The translations under genes were made by a program, and so were the position numbers. Source: Rhea pennata (Eukaryota; Chordata; Aves; Rheiformes; Rheidae). Taken from it: DNA of 64,000 bases. The stretch covers positions 7,450,001 through 7,514,000 of the forward strand of contig NC_084682.1 of the NCBI RefSeq assembly GCF_028389875.1. The letters are read 5' to 3'. The first letter of the stretch is position 1; the number at the start of each line of letters is the position of its first letter. Of the stretch, positions 15,201 to 27,100 are shown piece after piece. Below the pieces are notes generated by a model. That model searched no databases. It was given only the letters and a program-made list of their open reading frames with translations, and had not been told where the DNA came from.

Positions 15201-16590
15201 GAGCTTGCGTTTTCGGCCGCCCCCTTGCTCTCCCGTCTCGACAGGTGGCCGTAACTTATATAATCCGCTCAGCCCAGGAATAGCTCCTCCCGTTACGCAA
15301 GCGCCGGCGCCGGGAGGCGCGGGGGGAGGCTCCGCGGCCGGCTCCTCGCTCCCCGTGCCGGGACGTGGCCCCCGGAGAGGGGAGCGCTAAGCCGTGCGGG
15401 TTGTTACGGGGAATTATGTCGCCACCGGCAGAGCCCGGAAGGTCACCCTGCACGAGCAGGGACGCGGTGACGGATCCCCAGCTCCTTCCTGCGCTCCTGA
15501 ATTTTTTATTATCTCCCTCCCACCCCGATGCTGCTGGGGGTTGTTAGAGGAACTTCCCCACTCCGGCAGCACCCTGCTGCAATTGAGTCCGTACGGACTC
15601 CGCAGCGCCTTCCCCCGGCTCGGCTGGGATCAGCCTGGGCCAGCCGCTCCCCGGGGGCCGCGTGCCCTTGCCCGGCTCCCCGCTGGCAGCCTCTGGCGCC
15701 AGCTGCCCGGCTCCGGTGGGGAAGGGGCACCCTCACCCGCGGGAGCCCCTGGGGCTCGGCCTGAGCCCGGCGGCGCGCGGGGAAGGGGAGAAGCGGCGGT
15801 GCTGATCGCGACTGCTGGGGGGTTTTTGCTCTTGGATGATGGGGCTGCTCCTGCTCCTGTGAAGTCGATATTCCTGGCTGGAACAGCAAAATGTCAACGG
15901 AAGGGGAAGACAACCCACCTGGCATTTCCCCCTTTCCAGGCAGGGCTGGTTTCTTGGCTTGAGGCAAGACGCGTTGGAGACTTTTGCTGCTACAGTCCTT
16001 ACCCAGACGTGGGGTCCCTCACTCCGGCTCCCTTTCCAGCCAGAGCTGGGACGGGGCCCTCGAGCGGCCTCGAGGCTGCAGGCGATGCTCTCCCGGGAGC
16101 TCTAGGCACTCTGGGTTTGGGATGGCGTCTCTGCCGTTTTCCCCCTGGCACCAAGTCCCAAAATCCAGGCCTGGCCCGGAGGAGTGACTCCTGCCCCGCT
16201 CGCTCCGAGGCAGCTGGGACAGGAGGACTTGGAGGAGCCCTAGACCAGCCTGGCCGGTTGCAGGTCCGCAAGGGATGCTGTCACGGGGCGGCCGGGTCCC
16301 AGGGACCCACGCGACGAGGCCCTGCGGCACGTGTTGCAGGGAGGGCCACGCGCGCAGCGCGCCTCGGTGGGCTCCCCTCACCCCTGGGCCGGGTCGGAGG
16401 CGGCCCCGGACACCGGGGTCCCCTCCTGGATGCCAGAGCGGGATGGGGGAGCACCCGGCCGGAGGAAACCGTCCTCGTCCCTCTTGGACCCCCACCCTGT
16501 GCTCAGCCATCCATAAATCATGGAGCTGGGAAGGAGCCCAGTTGCTTAGCAACTGTTTAGCTTCTGTACCAGCCTCCTCATCTATTAAAA

Positions 16591-16628
16591 TATATATATA
16601 TATATATATTTATATATAAAATATATAT
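16591..16628. repeat. (TA)n microsatellite
   Basis: A nearly uninterrupted TA run with short T/A interruptions, inside otherwise GC-rich intronic DNA. Confidence 0.9.
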
Positions 16629-17067
16629 AAAGTGCATACATCTAGGCAGCAAGCAGCAGCATGTCCCTCATGGCAAGCGCCGGCCCTGGGCTGGGGGGAG
16701 CCTTGCCACCCACCGCCTCCTTCACTGCAACAAGAGGCACCCAAATAATTTGGAGCAAGCCTGTGGGGCTTTCCCCCCTCCTACTTGACCCCCATTTCCT
16801 CTCTTGGCGCTCGCCCGGCTCTGTTTGCTTAAATATGTATTCTTTAATTGCCTGAAATTTGAGCGCTTTCAGATACGTTGGTGCAGCGGTTGGAGCCGGG
16901 GCTGAGCAAACCCGCAGCGCCGGGGGAGGCACGTCGGGGCCCCCCGGGCCACGCTTTGCCCGGGGCGCGGGCGGCAGACGAGGGCCCTGGGTGCTCGCGA
17001 GGCCCTTGCCGTGGGGGCTGGGGGCAGGCCGGAGCAGAGGGGCAGCCAGCAGGGTTAGCGGGCGCCA

Positions 17068-17568
17068 GGGGAGCGGGGCCTGGTGGGCGCTCCGGGGCCG
17101 GGCAGTGGGGCCCGGTGGGCGCTCTGGGGCCGGGCAGTGGGGCCTGGTGGGCGCTCCGGGGCCGGGGAGCAGGGCCCGGTGGGTGCTCCGGGGCCGGGCA
17201 GCGGGCAGCCGGGGAGCAGGGCCTGGTGGGTGCTCCGGGGCCGGGGAGCAGGGCCCGGTGGGCGCTCTGGGGCCGGGCAGTGGGGCCCGGTGGGCGCTCC
17301 GGGGCCGGGGAGCAGGGCCCGGTGGGCACTCTGGGGCCGGGCAGTGGGGCCCGGTGGGCGCTCTGGGGCCGGGCAGTGGGGCCCGGTGGGCGCTCCGGGG
17401 CCGGGGAGCAGGGCCCGGTGGGCGCTCTGGGGCCGGGCAGTGGGGCCCGGTGGGCGCTCCGGGGCCGGGGAGCAGGGCCCGGTGGGCGCTCTGGGGCTGG
17501 GCAGTGGGGCCCGGTGGGCGCTCCGGGGCTGGGCAGTGGGGCCCGGTGGGCACACCGGGGCCAGGCTG
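17068..17568. repeat. 32-bp GC-rich minisatellite, about 15 copies
   Basis: The unit reads roughly CAGTGGGGCCCGGTGGGCGC followed by TCTGGGGCCGGG (32 bp). Copies alternate between CAGTGGG and GAGCAGGG variants and between CT and CC before GGGG. One truncated copy of about 15 bp sits near 17,199-17,215. Because 32 is not a multiple of 3, all frames stay open and give spurious repetitive ORFs on both strands. Confidence 0.92.
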
Positions 17569-20500
17569 CGGGCGGCCGGCGCGGCTCCCTGCCGGCGCCG
17601 CGAGACCTCCCTGCTGCTCCTTTCGCAGGGCCGAGCAAAGGCGGCGCGTCCGCTTCCTGCAGGCGCAAACCCGCGTGGCAGCTCTAACGAGCCCCAAACT
17701 GGCTATTCTTTTAAAGCCAGTTTTGTCTTTTTTTTCCCCCTCCTCTTTCCTTGAAGGTCTGACTCATGGTTTTTGGCACTCGGGGGCCGGTGAAACGCAA
17801 CTCCTGAGAAGGTCGGTCCAATTAAAAAACGGCAACCTGAGACTTCTCGCCCTTATCCTTCTGGCTCGGTATTCCATGTTACTTTTTTTTTCTGGCTTTT
17901 TGTGCACCGCATCCTGCTCCCGGGTTGCCTCGCCGTTGCCCTCTCCCAGCCATGTGCAAATAGCCGGCAATTAGGAGCCCGTTACGAGGCTGCAAACCCT
18001 TTTGGGGAAGGATTATCGTTTCCATCATGCTTCGGTTCGCGCTGGCCTGCGCCAGCAAGTCCCTGAAGGGCAGGGGACAGGCCAGAGCTGCCGGCGTCCG
18101 TCCCTCGAGCCGGCCGAGCCGCTGCCCGCTCCTGGGACTGCAAGCAGAGCTCCGGCACGCTCGTGACGCGAGTGGGGCCGGACGTCACCTTCGCTCCGCG
18201 AGCCGTGGGCTGGCTCGGAGCTGGTGAGCGGTCGGAGAGGTGCCGGGAGCAGCTGCGGGCACCGGGGGGGTTTCTGCTGGCCCCGGAGCTCTTTGGAAAA
18301 GCAGGATGCGGGTGGGCTTGGGTGGGTTTTTTTGCAATTTCTGCTTGTTTGGCACAAGTTGCCAACAACAGATGAAGGCTTCATCCCCCCCCCGCCCTTC
18401 CCCTCCCTTCCTGGGCTGCTTTTCTCCTGTAAACAAGGTGGGAAAAATGGTTCTCTTTAGACGAAGATGAGAAAATTCCTGGCCGTGGCCACAGCTTGCC
18501 GCCCTCCCCGGGGAGCCGGAGGCGCTCGCAGCGGCGCGCGCAAGGCTGTCAGTCTCTGCAAGGTTCAGCGCTGAACTCCTCCAGCATAACGGTGGATGCA
18601 AGTCCTTGCAGAGCCGGGGAAACTGAGGCACGGCAGGTTTTGTAGGAGCGCTCATCCAGCGCTGACCCGGCCGTGGCCACGTGTTGCACCCCAAAACGCC
18701 GGGAAGCGGCTCTCGGCGATGGTCCCCAGCCGCTTTGGGCAGGGGTCCGCCGGCGAGGGCCGTGCCGTGCCCACCGGAGCCGGGCACCGCCGTGCCTGGC
18801 GCAGCTGGATGCGGCGAGAATTAATTAAGCGCCGGCCGGAGGTGGCTTTAATTAGAGGCGAAGCGGGGGGGGGAGGGGTGCGGATCACGGCCGGGCGGGC
18901 AGCGCTGCGGTGTTTCCCCGCAGAGAGGGGCGCGCGGGCTTTGGGCAGCGCCTTGCACCTTCGGGCGCCCGGCGTCGGTGTCCCCCGGCCGCAGGGCGCA
19001 TCCGCGGAGGGGTGCGCGGGGACGCGGCGGTCCCGGAAATCGGCTCCATCTGCATTACGGCCCTGGGCGGCAGCGACGCGAGCCGGCTGCTCCGCGGCCC
19101 GGCCCAGCGCCGCCGGAGGGTGCCGAGGGCTGTCGGTGGCAGCAGGTGGTGCCCGGTGCGCAGGAGCGAGTGGCCGTGGGGTGTCCCCCTCCGTGGGGTG
19201 CCCCTCTCCGGGGGGCTGATACCTTCGCAGCTTCCTTGAGCTCAGAGTCCCAGGGGTTTCCAGGATGCTGAGCGCGTCTCCGGAAGGATTTGGCCAGGGT
19301 CGGTCGGAGGAAGTTTGTTTTGCTCCCAGGCTGAAAATAGCAAAACAAGAAAAAGGCAAAAGCAGTTCCGTGGAATTGTACTTTTTGCTCCTTTTCCCTG
19401 TTTCCTCCGTTTCCCTTGGGCCGGGCCGGCCGGCGTCCCCGCGCAGGGTGCGATGCGGCCCCGCTGCGGAGGGCGGCACGGGCACCGCGCCCCGGGGAGC
19501 GGGATGGGCCGCGGGCGTCTCGGAGAGCCCAGCGCAGAAAGCGCCCGCGAGGTGAAAAGCCGCTTCGATCTTCCGCTGCCCCAGCCCAGCTGGGGGGAAG
19601 AGCGGGATCCCGAAACATGTGGGCAAATGGCTCCGCAAAAAGTGCCGGCACCGATCCGCGCCGGCGTTTCCTGCCCGACCCCAAAAGCTGAGGGCTTGGA
19701 GGGGGCCCGCGCTGCAGAAGCGTTTCAGGCCCTGGGTGAAAGCGCAATTATTTTCGTAGAGGTCCCTTGAAAGCGCCCGTTTTCTTGCTGTCCCCTTTGG
19801 GGGCACCCACATCCGATAGGATGGGCCCAACACCTGGGGCTGGCCGGGCCTTTTGCACCCGGCCCGTGCTGCGGGGCGCCCCCGGGGGTCTCCTTTCCTT
19901 GGGACGGGTTCCAGACCCGAACCGTCGCTGGGGCCGCGGCTCCTCCTGGCCCAGCTCCTCGCCACCGCTGCCGCCGGGGGCCGGGCTCGCTCCGCGCTCG
20001 GGCCGGGGCGTCTGCTCCGGCTGCCGTGCTGCTCTGTGGGTTTGCAGCAGCCAAGGGGGTGTTTGCGGGTCGTTTTCCTCTTCCTTCGTTTCCCTGCCTG
20101 CGCTCGTGCCCTCGCTGGAGCAGGGTTGCAGTTATCAGCTGTTACTGGGAATATTGCTCACGTCTGAGTGCTTCCCGCCCCCCTGGCCCCACCGGAGGCT
20201 CCAGCTGAAGCCCTTGGTCCTTCTTGCCTTTCCGCCCTCTCCCCCGGAGCATCTCCCGCCGGGACTCCAGGGTCCCCTGGTGCCGCCGGGTGCTGACGAA
20301 GGCGCTGGAGACCCTCAGGAGGTGAACGCCGGGGCTCCGTTTGGGAGCGCTGCGGGAGAGCGGGCCGGCGTCGCCCCGGCGAGCCCGAGCGCCGCGTCCG
20401 CCGCTGATCGAACCGCCCTCCGGGGTCTCCGAGGGCTGGCTTCACCTCCCGGCGTTGGGCACGGAGCAAGGGATACACAGGCGGTGGCCTGACGCCTCTG

Positions 20501-21218
20501 GCTCGTGCGCGTGCCCACGCGCCTGCAGAGTGGAGACTGCTTGGAGCAACTCCCCGGGCTCAAAGCAGGGCTGAAAAGGGCAGGTTGGGCCATTTTCTGA
20601 CCCCTCCGGTGTTTCCAAACATGTGGCAGCAGGCAGGAGGGACGAGGCCCCGTGGCAGGGCCAGGCACTTGCGTCCCCAGGGTTTTGGACACCAAAATGG
20701 TTTGAAATTCCCTAAAAATTAGAAGTTTTTCCAGTTGTTCTATTGGAGGTCGGGGCCACGATGCTCCGCGTCGCGCCAGTGAGGGTGCTTCACCCCATTT
20801 TGGGGTGGAGGCCTGGGCAGAGAGATGCACGGCTTCAACGCAGCCGCTCTTCGGGGGAGGCAGCAGCTCGGTGAGAGCAGGCTGGGGCCGCTGAAACGTC
20901 CCCGGAGACGAGGGGCTCCGGCGGCCCGGTCCGTTTTGGAGCACGGAAACCCTTTCCCTGCCCGTCCCGGTGCCTACCGGCGCCTGCCTTGGGGCAGCCC
21001 CATCGTGTCCTTCCTGCCGAGCCGGGGCAGCGTCCTGGTGGGGTCTGCGTGTCTCCAGCCGGTCCCTGGGGACCGGTCACTCGCCCTGCCGCTGCCTCCG
21101 AGCGCCCAGGACACGGCTCGTGGCAGCGCAGAGGGTCCCGCTCCTTAGCCACGGCCACCCGCTGCTCAGTGTCACTGCGGAAATGCAGCCTGCCGGCTCC
21201 ACTCGGCACGATAAATAA

Positions 21219-21247
21219 AAAAAAAAAAAAGGAAAAGAAAAAAAAGG
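21219..21247. repeat. A-rich low-complexity tract
   Basis: Two A runs separated by GG and G interruptions. No flanking retroelement body or target-site duplication was recognised. Confidence 0.7.
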
Positions 21248-23940
21248 CAGGCGAGCTTTGTAATTAAGCAATCAGCCGCCGTCCTCGGCAGGCAGAGCTG
21301 TCGGGAGATGAATGAGCGCGTGGGGCGGCCGGTGGCAGCGGGAAACCCGGGGATGTCCCCGTGTGCCCGCGGGCCGCGGCAGCTCTCCCGGCCGGGACGG
21401 GCTGGGGTGCACGTGGGTGGGAGATGCTTCCTCACCCGCGTCGGGCTCCTCCGTCGCGCCGTGCTCTTCTAGATCCCCGTCTCTCTCTGCCGCTGCCCTG
21501 AGGCTTTTTTTTCTCCCGAAATAGTGGCACGGGGCCCTCTAACCCTCTCGCGGGCGATCCGCGCTCCCACCCCGGCATCCTGCCCGACGGGTCCCCGTCC
21601 CCTCTGCAGCCCTGGCCTGGCCGCAGAGCTGCGCCGCGGGCAGCCACCCCTGCACGCCCGTGCGTGTGCATGCCCGTATAAATACGTATTAGCCAGGAGG
21701 TGACATTTCCATAGAAATCCTGCTGTAACTGTGCTGATTTCCGTGTGTTTCAGACATGAGAATCGATTGGCTTTAATAATGCAGGAAGATCTCCGGCTGG
21801 CTCGAGCTGCTGTTGCAGCCCGGAGCGCGGTGTGAGAGGTTCCCGCGGCAGCTGCCGGGGTCCGCGCTGTCCCGAGCGGGGCGCGGGGCACCGGGACGTG
21901 GGGCTCGGCGCCCGTCGGCAGCGTCTCCCTCCCGCAGTGGCGGAAACAGGGTGCTTGAGGGCCCCTCCGCACCGGGCTGGAGCGAGGAGGGGAAGGAGGA
22001 TTCGGTCCGCGGGAGGCGATAGCGGCTAGGTAAGGAAAGCGGCAGGGGGGACGGAGAGATGCTCGTCCTTGGCCGGCGGCTGGCGGATAAATCAGGGCGC
22101 CCCTCTGGGGAGCGCGTTTCGGCTCGCTTTGCCCTCGCTCTTCCCCGAGCACCGTCCAGCCGCTGCCGGAGCCGAGGCAGCAGTGAAACGGCTCTTGTGC
22201 CGGCAGGGTCCGGCCCTGCTCGCGAGCCCTGGGGGGAGCACGTGGGCGTAGAGGTGATTCCCACCCCGGGCAGCCTGGGAGCTTTGCCCCGAGTCCCAGG
22301 CCCAGCTGAGAGCAGACCGGAGCCGGTCGGGGCCAGAGCCCGCAGCACGACGCGTCCGTGAGCCCCCCGAAACGGCCCGCTGCCAGCTCGTGGCCACCGT
22401 CGGGCAGCAGAGCCGGCCCAGCCTGGCCCGTCCCCGCCAAACTCCCCGCGACGTCGCGGAGGGCGGCTCTGGCTCTCCGGAGGGGCCTCGCCGAACTCGC
22501 CTCCGAACGCTGCTGAGGAGCCGGGCGACCCATCCGCCCCGCGTCCGCCCCGGGGTCCCCCCCTACCCCGGGCAGGCGGTGGGCACCAGTGGCTCTGGGC
22601 ATGGCCTCTCGTGGGGCCCTCGCTGGAGTGGCCCCGCAGACCTGGCCGGCAGGCACCACCCAGGCTCCGAAAAGCGGTTCCCCTGCCAGCCTCGCCGGCA
22701 GGGGCCCTCGGCTGGCCGCCCCGGGCGATGAGCTGCCTGCTAAAAACGTACCCGCGAGCCCGCAGCCGGCGCGGCGAGCGGGCGCGCGGGGCTGGTGCGC
22801 TGCCTTTGATCCTTCTCCTTGGTGCAGGGCTCTGCAGGAGAAGAAGCGCTCGTGAGGATCCGAGGCAAAAGCGCAGCCGGTCCCTCTGCAGGCTGGATGC
22901 TGCCGGTAATTAAGGCAGCAGCTCTCCAGCGGCAGCATCATGTGCCTGGGAAAGGTCGTATGTTTTATGCAGGCTGCTTTGAGCACGGTTAGGTGGGGAA
23001 ACTGAGGAAGAGGCATGCCTCGGCCAAGGTGACCCCGCGGCCCCGGCAGAGCCCGGCAAACCCGGGGCTCGCATCCGTGCCTGGAGCCGGCACGGGCGCC
23101 GAGGCGGCTTGTGTCTGCGGGGAGCTCACAGCTTTCTAAAGAGGCCGGCGAGCCTGGATCCAAGCGCCCGATCTCCGCATCTCCGCTCGCCCACGCCCAG
23201 CGGCACCGCGGGGCTGGCGGGGTGCAGCCGAGGCCGTCGGCCGGCAGCTCACGCGGACGCGCTCGGTCTCCGCCTGAGCAGGCTCGGAGGGCTCGGAAAC
23301 CCGCCGGGAGCCTCGAGCCGCTGGGCGCCGGGGACGCCACAGCCTGCGGGGAGCCTCGGGGCGAGCGCGCCGTGTCCTCGCTGAGTCGGGGCGCCCGGGA
23401 GCCGGACGCAGTCGCGTCTGCCCTCCCCGGAGCTCGGGCGGCGTTAGCCAAAGCCTCAGCGTTTCATTACCGCTCGGGAACAGCTATCCTCTTCCGGGGG
23501 GTTATTTTTGGAGCCAAGCGAGAAAGAATCGAACGTGAAGAAAGGAGAAGCGAAGGTGAAGGAGCAGGGGCGAAGGAGGAAGAGGCGCCCCGCTCCGCCG
23601 GGCGTTCGGCGTCCCCGGGCGCGGGAGTCTCCTGCAGCCCGAGCCCCTCGCTGCTTGCGAACGGGGCCGGAGGCTCTGCCGCGGCCTCGGGCCGAGGCCG
23701 AACGCGGAGCCCCGAGGGCACGTGGGGACAGGGAACGTGGCTCGGGGCTGCCGTCCTCCGGAATAAAGGTCTCTGGAGGAGGACAGGGACGCACGGGAGG
23801 CGTCGCTGCCGGCTCAGCCGCCGCTGTGCGCTGCCTGCTAAGCGGGGTGGCGGCAGGCCGGGCCGGCCCCCTCGTCGCCGCGGGGCGAAGCGGGCAGCCG
23901 GGCTAGGGCCTGACGCTGGGCTCCGTTTCTCTCCTCCCAG

Positions 23941-24196
23941 GCGCTGCTGGGCGCGAGGCCGCCCGCGCCGCCATGGCGCTCTACAACAACGGGGCCAACA
24001 TGCCTTCGCCCCAGGAGGCCTCCAACGGCTTCTCGCAGCCCGGCGCCTCGGGCACGTGGCACAAGGGCGAGGAGGAGGTGCGGCTGGCGGAGCCCAGCCT
24101 CGTGAAGAAGGCTCACCGGGAAATCCTGGACCACGAGCGCAAGAGGCGGGTGGAGCTCAAGTGCATGGAGCTGCAGGAGATGATGGAAGAGCAAGG
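23941..24196 (+). CDS. SRRM3: SRRM3 exon 2 of the transcript; first coding exon (ATG at 23973)
   Basis: A CTCCCAG acceptor precedes 32 nt of 5'UTR (23941-23972), then ATG in GCCGCCATGG, a good Kozak context. It encodes residues 1-74 and two bases of G75. Donor GTGAGT. It begins the cwf21-like region. Confidence 0.93.
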
Positions 24197-27100
24197 GTGA
24201 GTGATGGCCTCGGGCCGGACTGCAGCCGTGGCTCCTTTCCTGTCTGAAGTACATGGAAGTGGGAAATATCCCCACCTGGAGCTAAATCTGCTTTGTCGGT
24301 GTTTGGATATGCTCGGCCAGTGTCTCCGACAATGTTGGGGTGGGTTGGTGGGTCAGACCGGTGATGCTAAATCACTGCTGGAAATCCAAACTCAGGAGTG
24401 CCTGGGTTTTGGAGACTCCCTGTAGGCACCTCTGCTGGGAAATCGCAGCTCCCAGCTCTCCGTGGCGATCGATAGCTGGGAGCGTTGAGACGAGCGAGTC
24501 GCCCGGGGCGGTGGAAGAAGTCAGTGTCAGAGGAAGGGTTAGCCCTCAGCGCTGCCTGACTCGTGTCCTGCTCATCTCTGCAGCACCTTTGCAGGGTCTA
24601 TCCGAGCAGCAAGACACCGCCGGCAGCGGCGCTGGTGGCAGAGGCAGAGGCGGCGATGCTGGCAGAGGAGCAGGGAGGAAGGTGGTCGGGCTCACCCCGT
24701 GTGTTGGGGAACTGAAGCCGTGGCTGGTTCGGGTGGGACTGGAGGACCTGTCTGCGGCCCAGGGGTAGCATCCGGCCGGCACGTCCCCTGGGAAGGCTGC
24801 AGGGCTTTAAACCCTGCTGATGGGGGGGGGGTGCTGGTGTGGAGCGTGCCGTGCCGTGAAGGGGGCCCCGTGCAGCGGGAGGAGACGTGCCGGGGGAGCC
24901 GGGGCCGCGTTCCTGCCCGGCACTGTGGCTTGAGCCCTCTCCTCATCCTGGAGCCTGGGCAGGTGTCCGCAGGGGCTGCTCTTCCCCATCCCTGGCCACT
25001 GCCGCCCGCGTCTGCGGGATCTGGGAGCCCCCGGCCACCATGGGACCCTCCGCAGGTGTCACGGCGGGGCCGCGACGGGGGCAAGCAGGGGGAAAAGGCA
25101 TCAAAATGGTTTTTTTCGGTGACATCTGAGAAATGAGCCGTCAGGATTTCTGCTCTCTGTGTTTCATTTGGGAGTTCGCTGCGCTTTGGGTTTTCACCAT
25201 GCTTAAAAAAAAAAAAAATAGAAGAGCTGCCGTCCAGCCCCAGGCGAGGCCGTTTCAGTGCGTCAGTCTGGTCTTGCCTCGCTCCTCTCCCCGAGGTTTT
25301 GGGAGCCGGCTGGGGTGAAAAGATCCCCTCTGCCCCCAGACCTCCTCCTGTGTGCCCGGCCGGGCGCCGCTGTCTGCCCGGCTGATGGGAGAGCCCGATG
25401 CTCCTGACAGCTCACTAAAACCTGATTGATAGACCAAATTCTTCAGCACGCGGGCAGACAGGGACTTAGATCAGCTGGGGAGAAGGAAAATGGATTGAGA
25501 GACGACTTCGCCAAGGCTTTCATTAAGAGCATGAGCGTGACCTAGAATTAAATTGTCTCACACAGACCAGAATAATGATTGTGCCTAATTCATCGTTATA
25601 GAAATAAATAAGGCTGACCTGGCACCTTGGGGAGCCCAGATCCTCCTTTCAGGTTCCCGTGCCCTACTAGGATTCTTACTATTAATATTATTATTACTGC
25701 AGTGGGTAATAGTGATATTGCAATCTGTGTTGTTGGTATTGCTATAATTGTCTTTGCTATTATTAATACTATTAATAATGATGATGACGGTGATACACCT
25801 AACTGATAATATAATTACAGTATTAATCTTGGTCAGCTTGTTTAATCTCCCTGCCTGCTCTTCCCTGGTGCACGGGGGCTCTCCCGGGGCTTTGCACGGA
25901 AAGTGCTTTGCACCCAAGAGGTTTCAGCCTGTCCTGGCGGCCACGTCCCAGCCGTGTCCCCTGCGCCCCATGGAGATTTATCTCCGAGGGCCAGGGCCCC
26001 TGGGATTAAACGGCCTCGCAGCAGAGGAGGTTGTGTGGGGATTTAAGCGCTCGGTGGCCTCCTTGAACGCTGACACTCTGTGTCCGGCTGTGCTTCCAGG
26101 CTGCCTGCGTGGTTTTTTAGTGGCTGATGGTTGCATTTCTTTTCTGGAAAAGAGATGTCAACATTTCTTGTTTCTTTCCCAAACCTGCGAAATATGTTAA
26201 ATGCAAAAAAACCCGCTAACGATGTTAAAAGCAGAGGTGAGGTGGGCAGGCGGGAAGGCACTGGAGGGCGCCGGGGCAGGATGGGGTGTTTTCCAGCTCC
26301 GTGAGCCTCCTGTCACCAGATTGCTGGATCCCAGTGGGACCCAAGGGTGCCTGGAGAGATTTTTCCCCATGGTGGCTTTGCTGCCCTGCAGAGCTGCTAA
26401 GTGTCCCCTCTGTGGCCCGCTTCAGGCCTGTGGGACCGTTTTGTCACCCATTCCGCAGGCGTTTTCCCAGCCCCAGCTGGGAAGAGAAGCCAGCCAGGGA
26501 GAACGGCAAGGCCCTCGCCTTGGCCACAGGGTCTGAATATCTCCATGGCAGGACACGCCTGGGAGTAAAACCCTTAATCTAGGATTACTCCCAAAGCACC
26601 AGAGGACACGGCTTGGGGCCCCAGCTCAGGAACAAGCGGGTGCCCACGCAGCCGGGGTGGCCCGGTTGGCGCCGAGTCCCGGGCAGCTCCTCCGCTTCCC
26701 AGCGCTGGATCCCTCCACACCGCCGGCTGCCAGCGCCGCGTTGCTGCCGCGGGGCTGCGCAGAGCTACAAAACCTCCTGCGTTACGGCCAGGTTTGGCTG
26801 CGAGCCCTCGCCGCTGCGTGTGCCGGGTGCCCCGGCCAGCCGGTGGGGAGCCGCGGAGCGGCGGCGAAGGAGCTGGCTGAGCCGGCGGGGAGGATGGCGA
26901 TACACTGCAGAGCAACATCTATTTGCCGTGTCGGAGGAAGAAAAGCCCGGGAAATGCAGCGCCTTGCTGGGCCGGGCAGCGGGCTGCAGGCTGGCGTCCC
27001 CGCCGGCACCTTCTCCCTCCTTCCCAGCCGCCCTTCGCCAAGCCGCGGCCGCGACGCCCCATCTGTTGCTTCCTGCTCGGCTCCGCGGCCCCGCGCCGAG

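Larger units (their letters stand above)
12202..23940. other. SRRM3: SRRM3 first intron (if exon 1 is right)
   Basis: About 11.7 kb of GC-rich DNA with no supported coding exon. It contains a TA microsatellite, a 32-bp minisatellite and several CpG-dense stretches (for example about 19.4-20.4 and 22.0-23.9 kb). The many long open frames reflect high GC and overlap one another on both strands. Confidence 0.5.

Noticed and set aside
16642-17697. Very long ORFs on both strands (up to about 370 codons) rich in Gly/Pro/Ala/Arg repeats
   Set aside because: They follow the 32-bp minisatellite, whose period is not divisible by 3, so all frames stay open and repeat every 32 residues. There is no start context, splice structure or family match.
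21469-23451. 660-codon open frame on the minus strand
   Set aside because: It lies in CpG-dense intronic DNA where several frames on both strands are open at once. It shows no recognisable domain, and the amino acid content follows GC bias.
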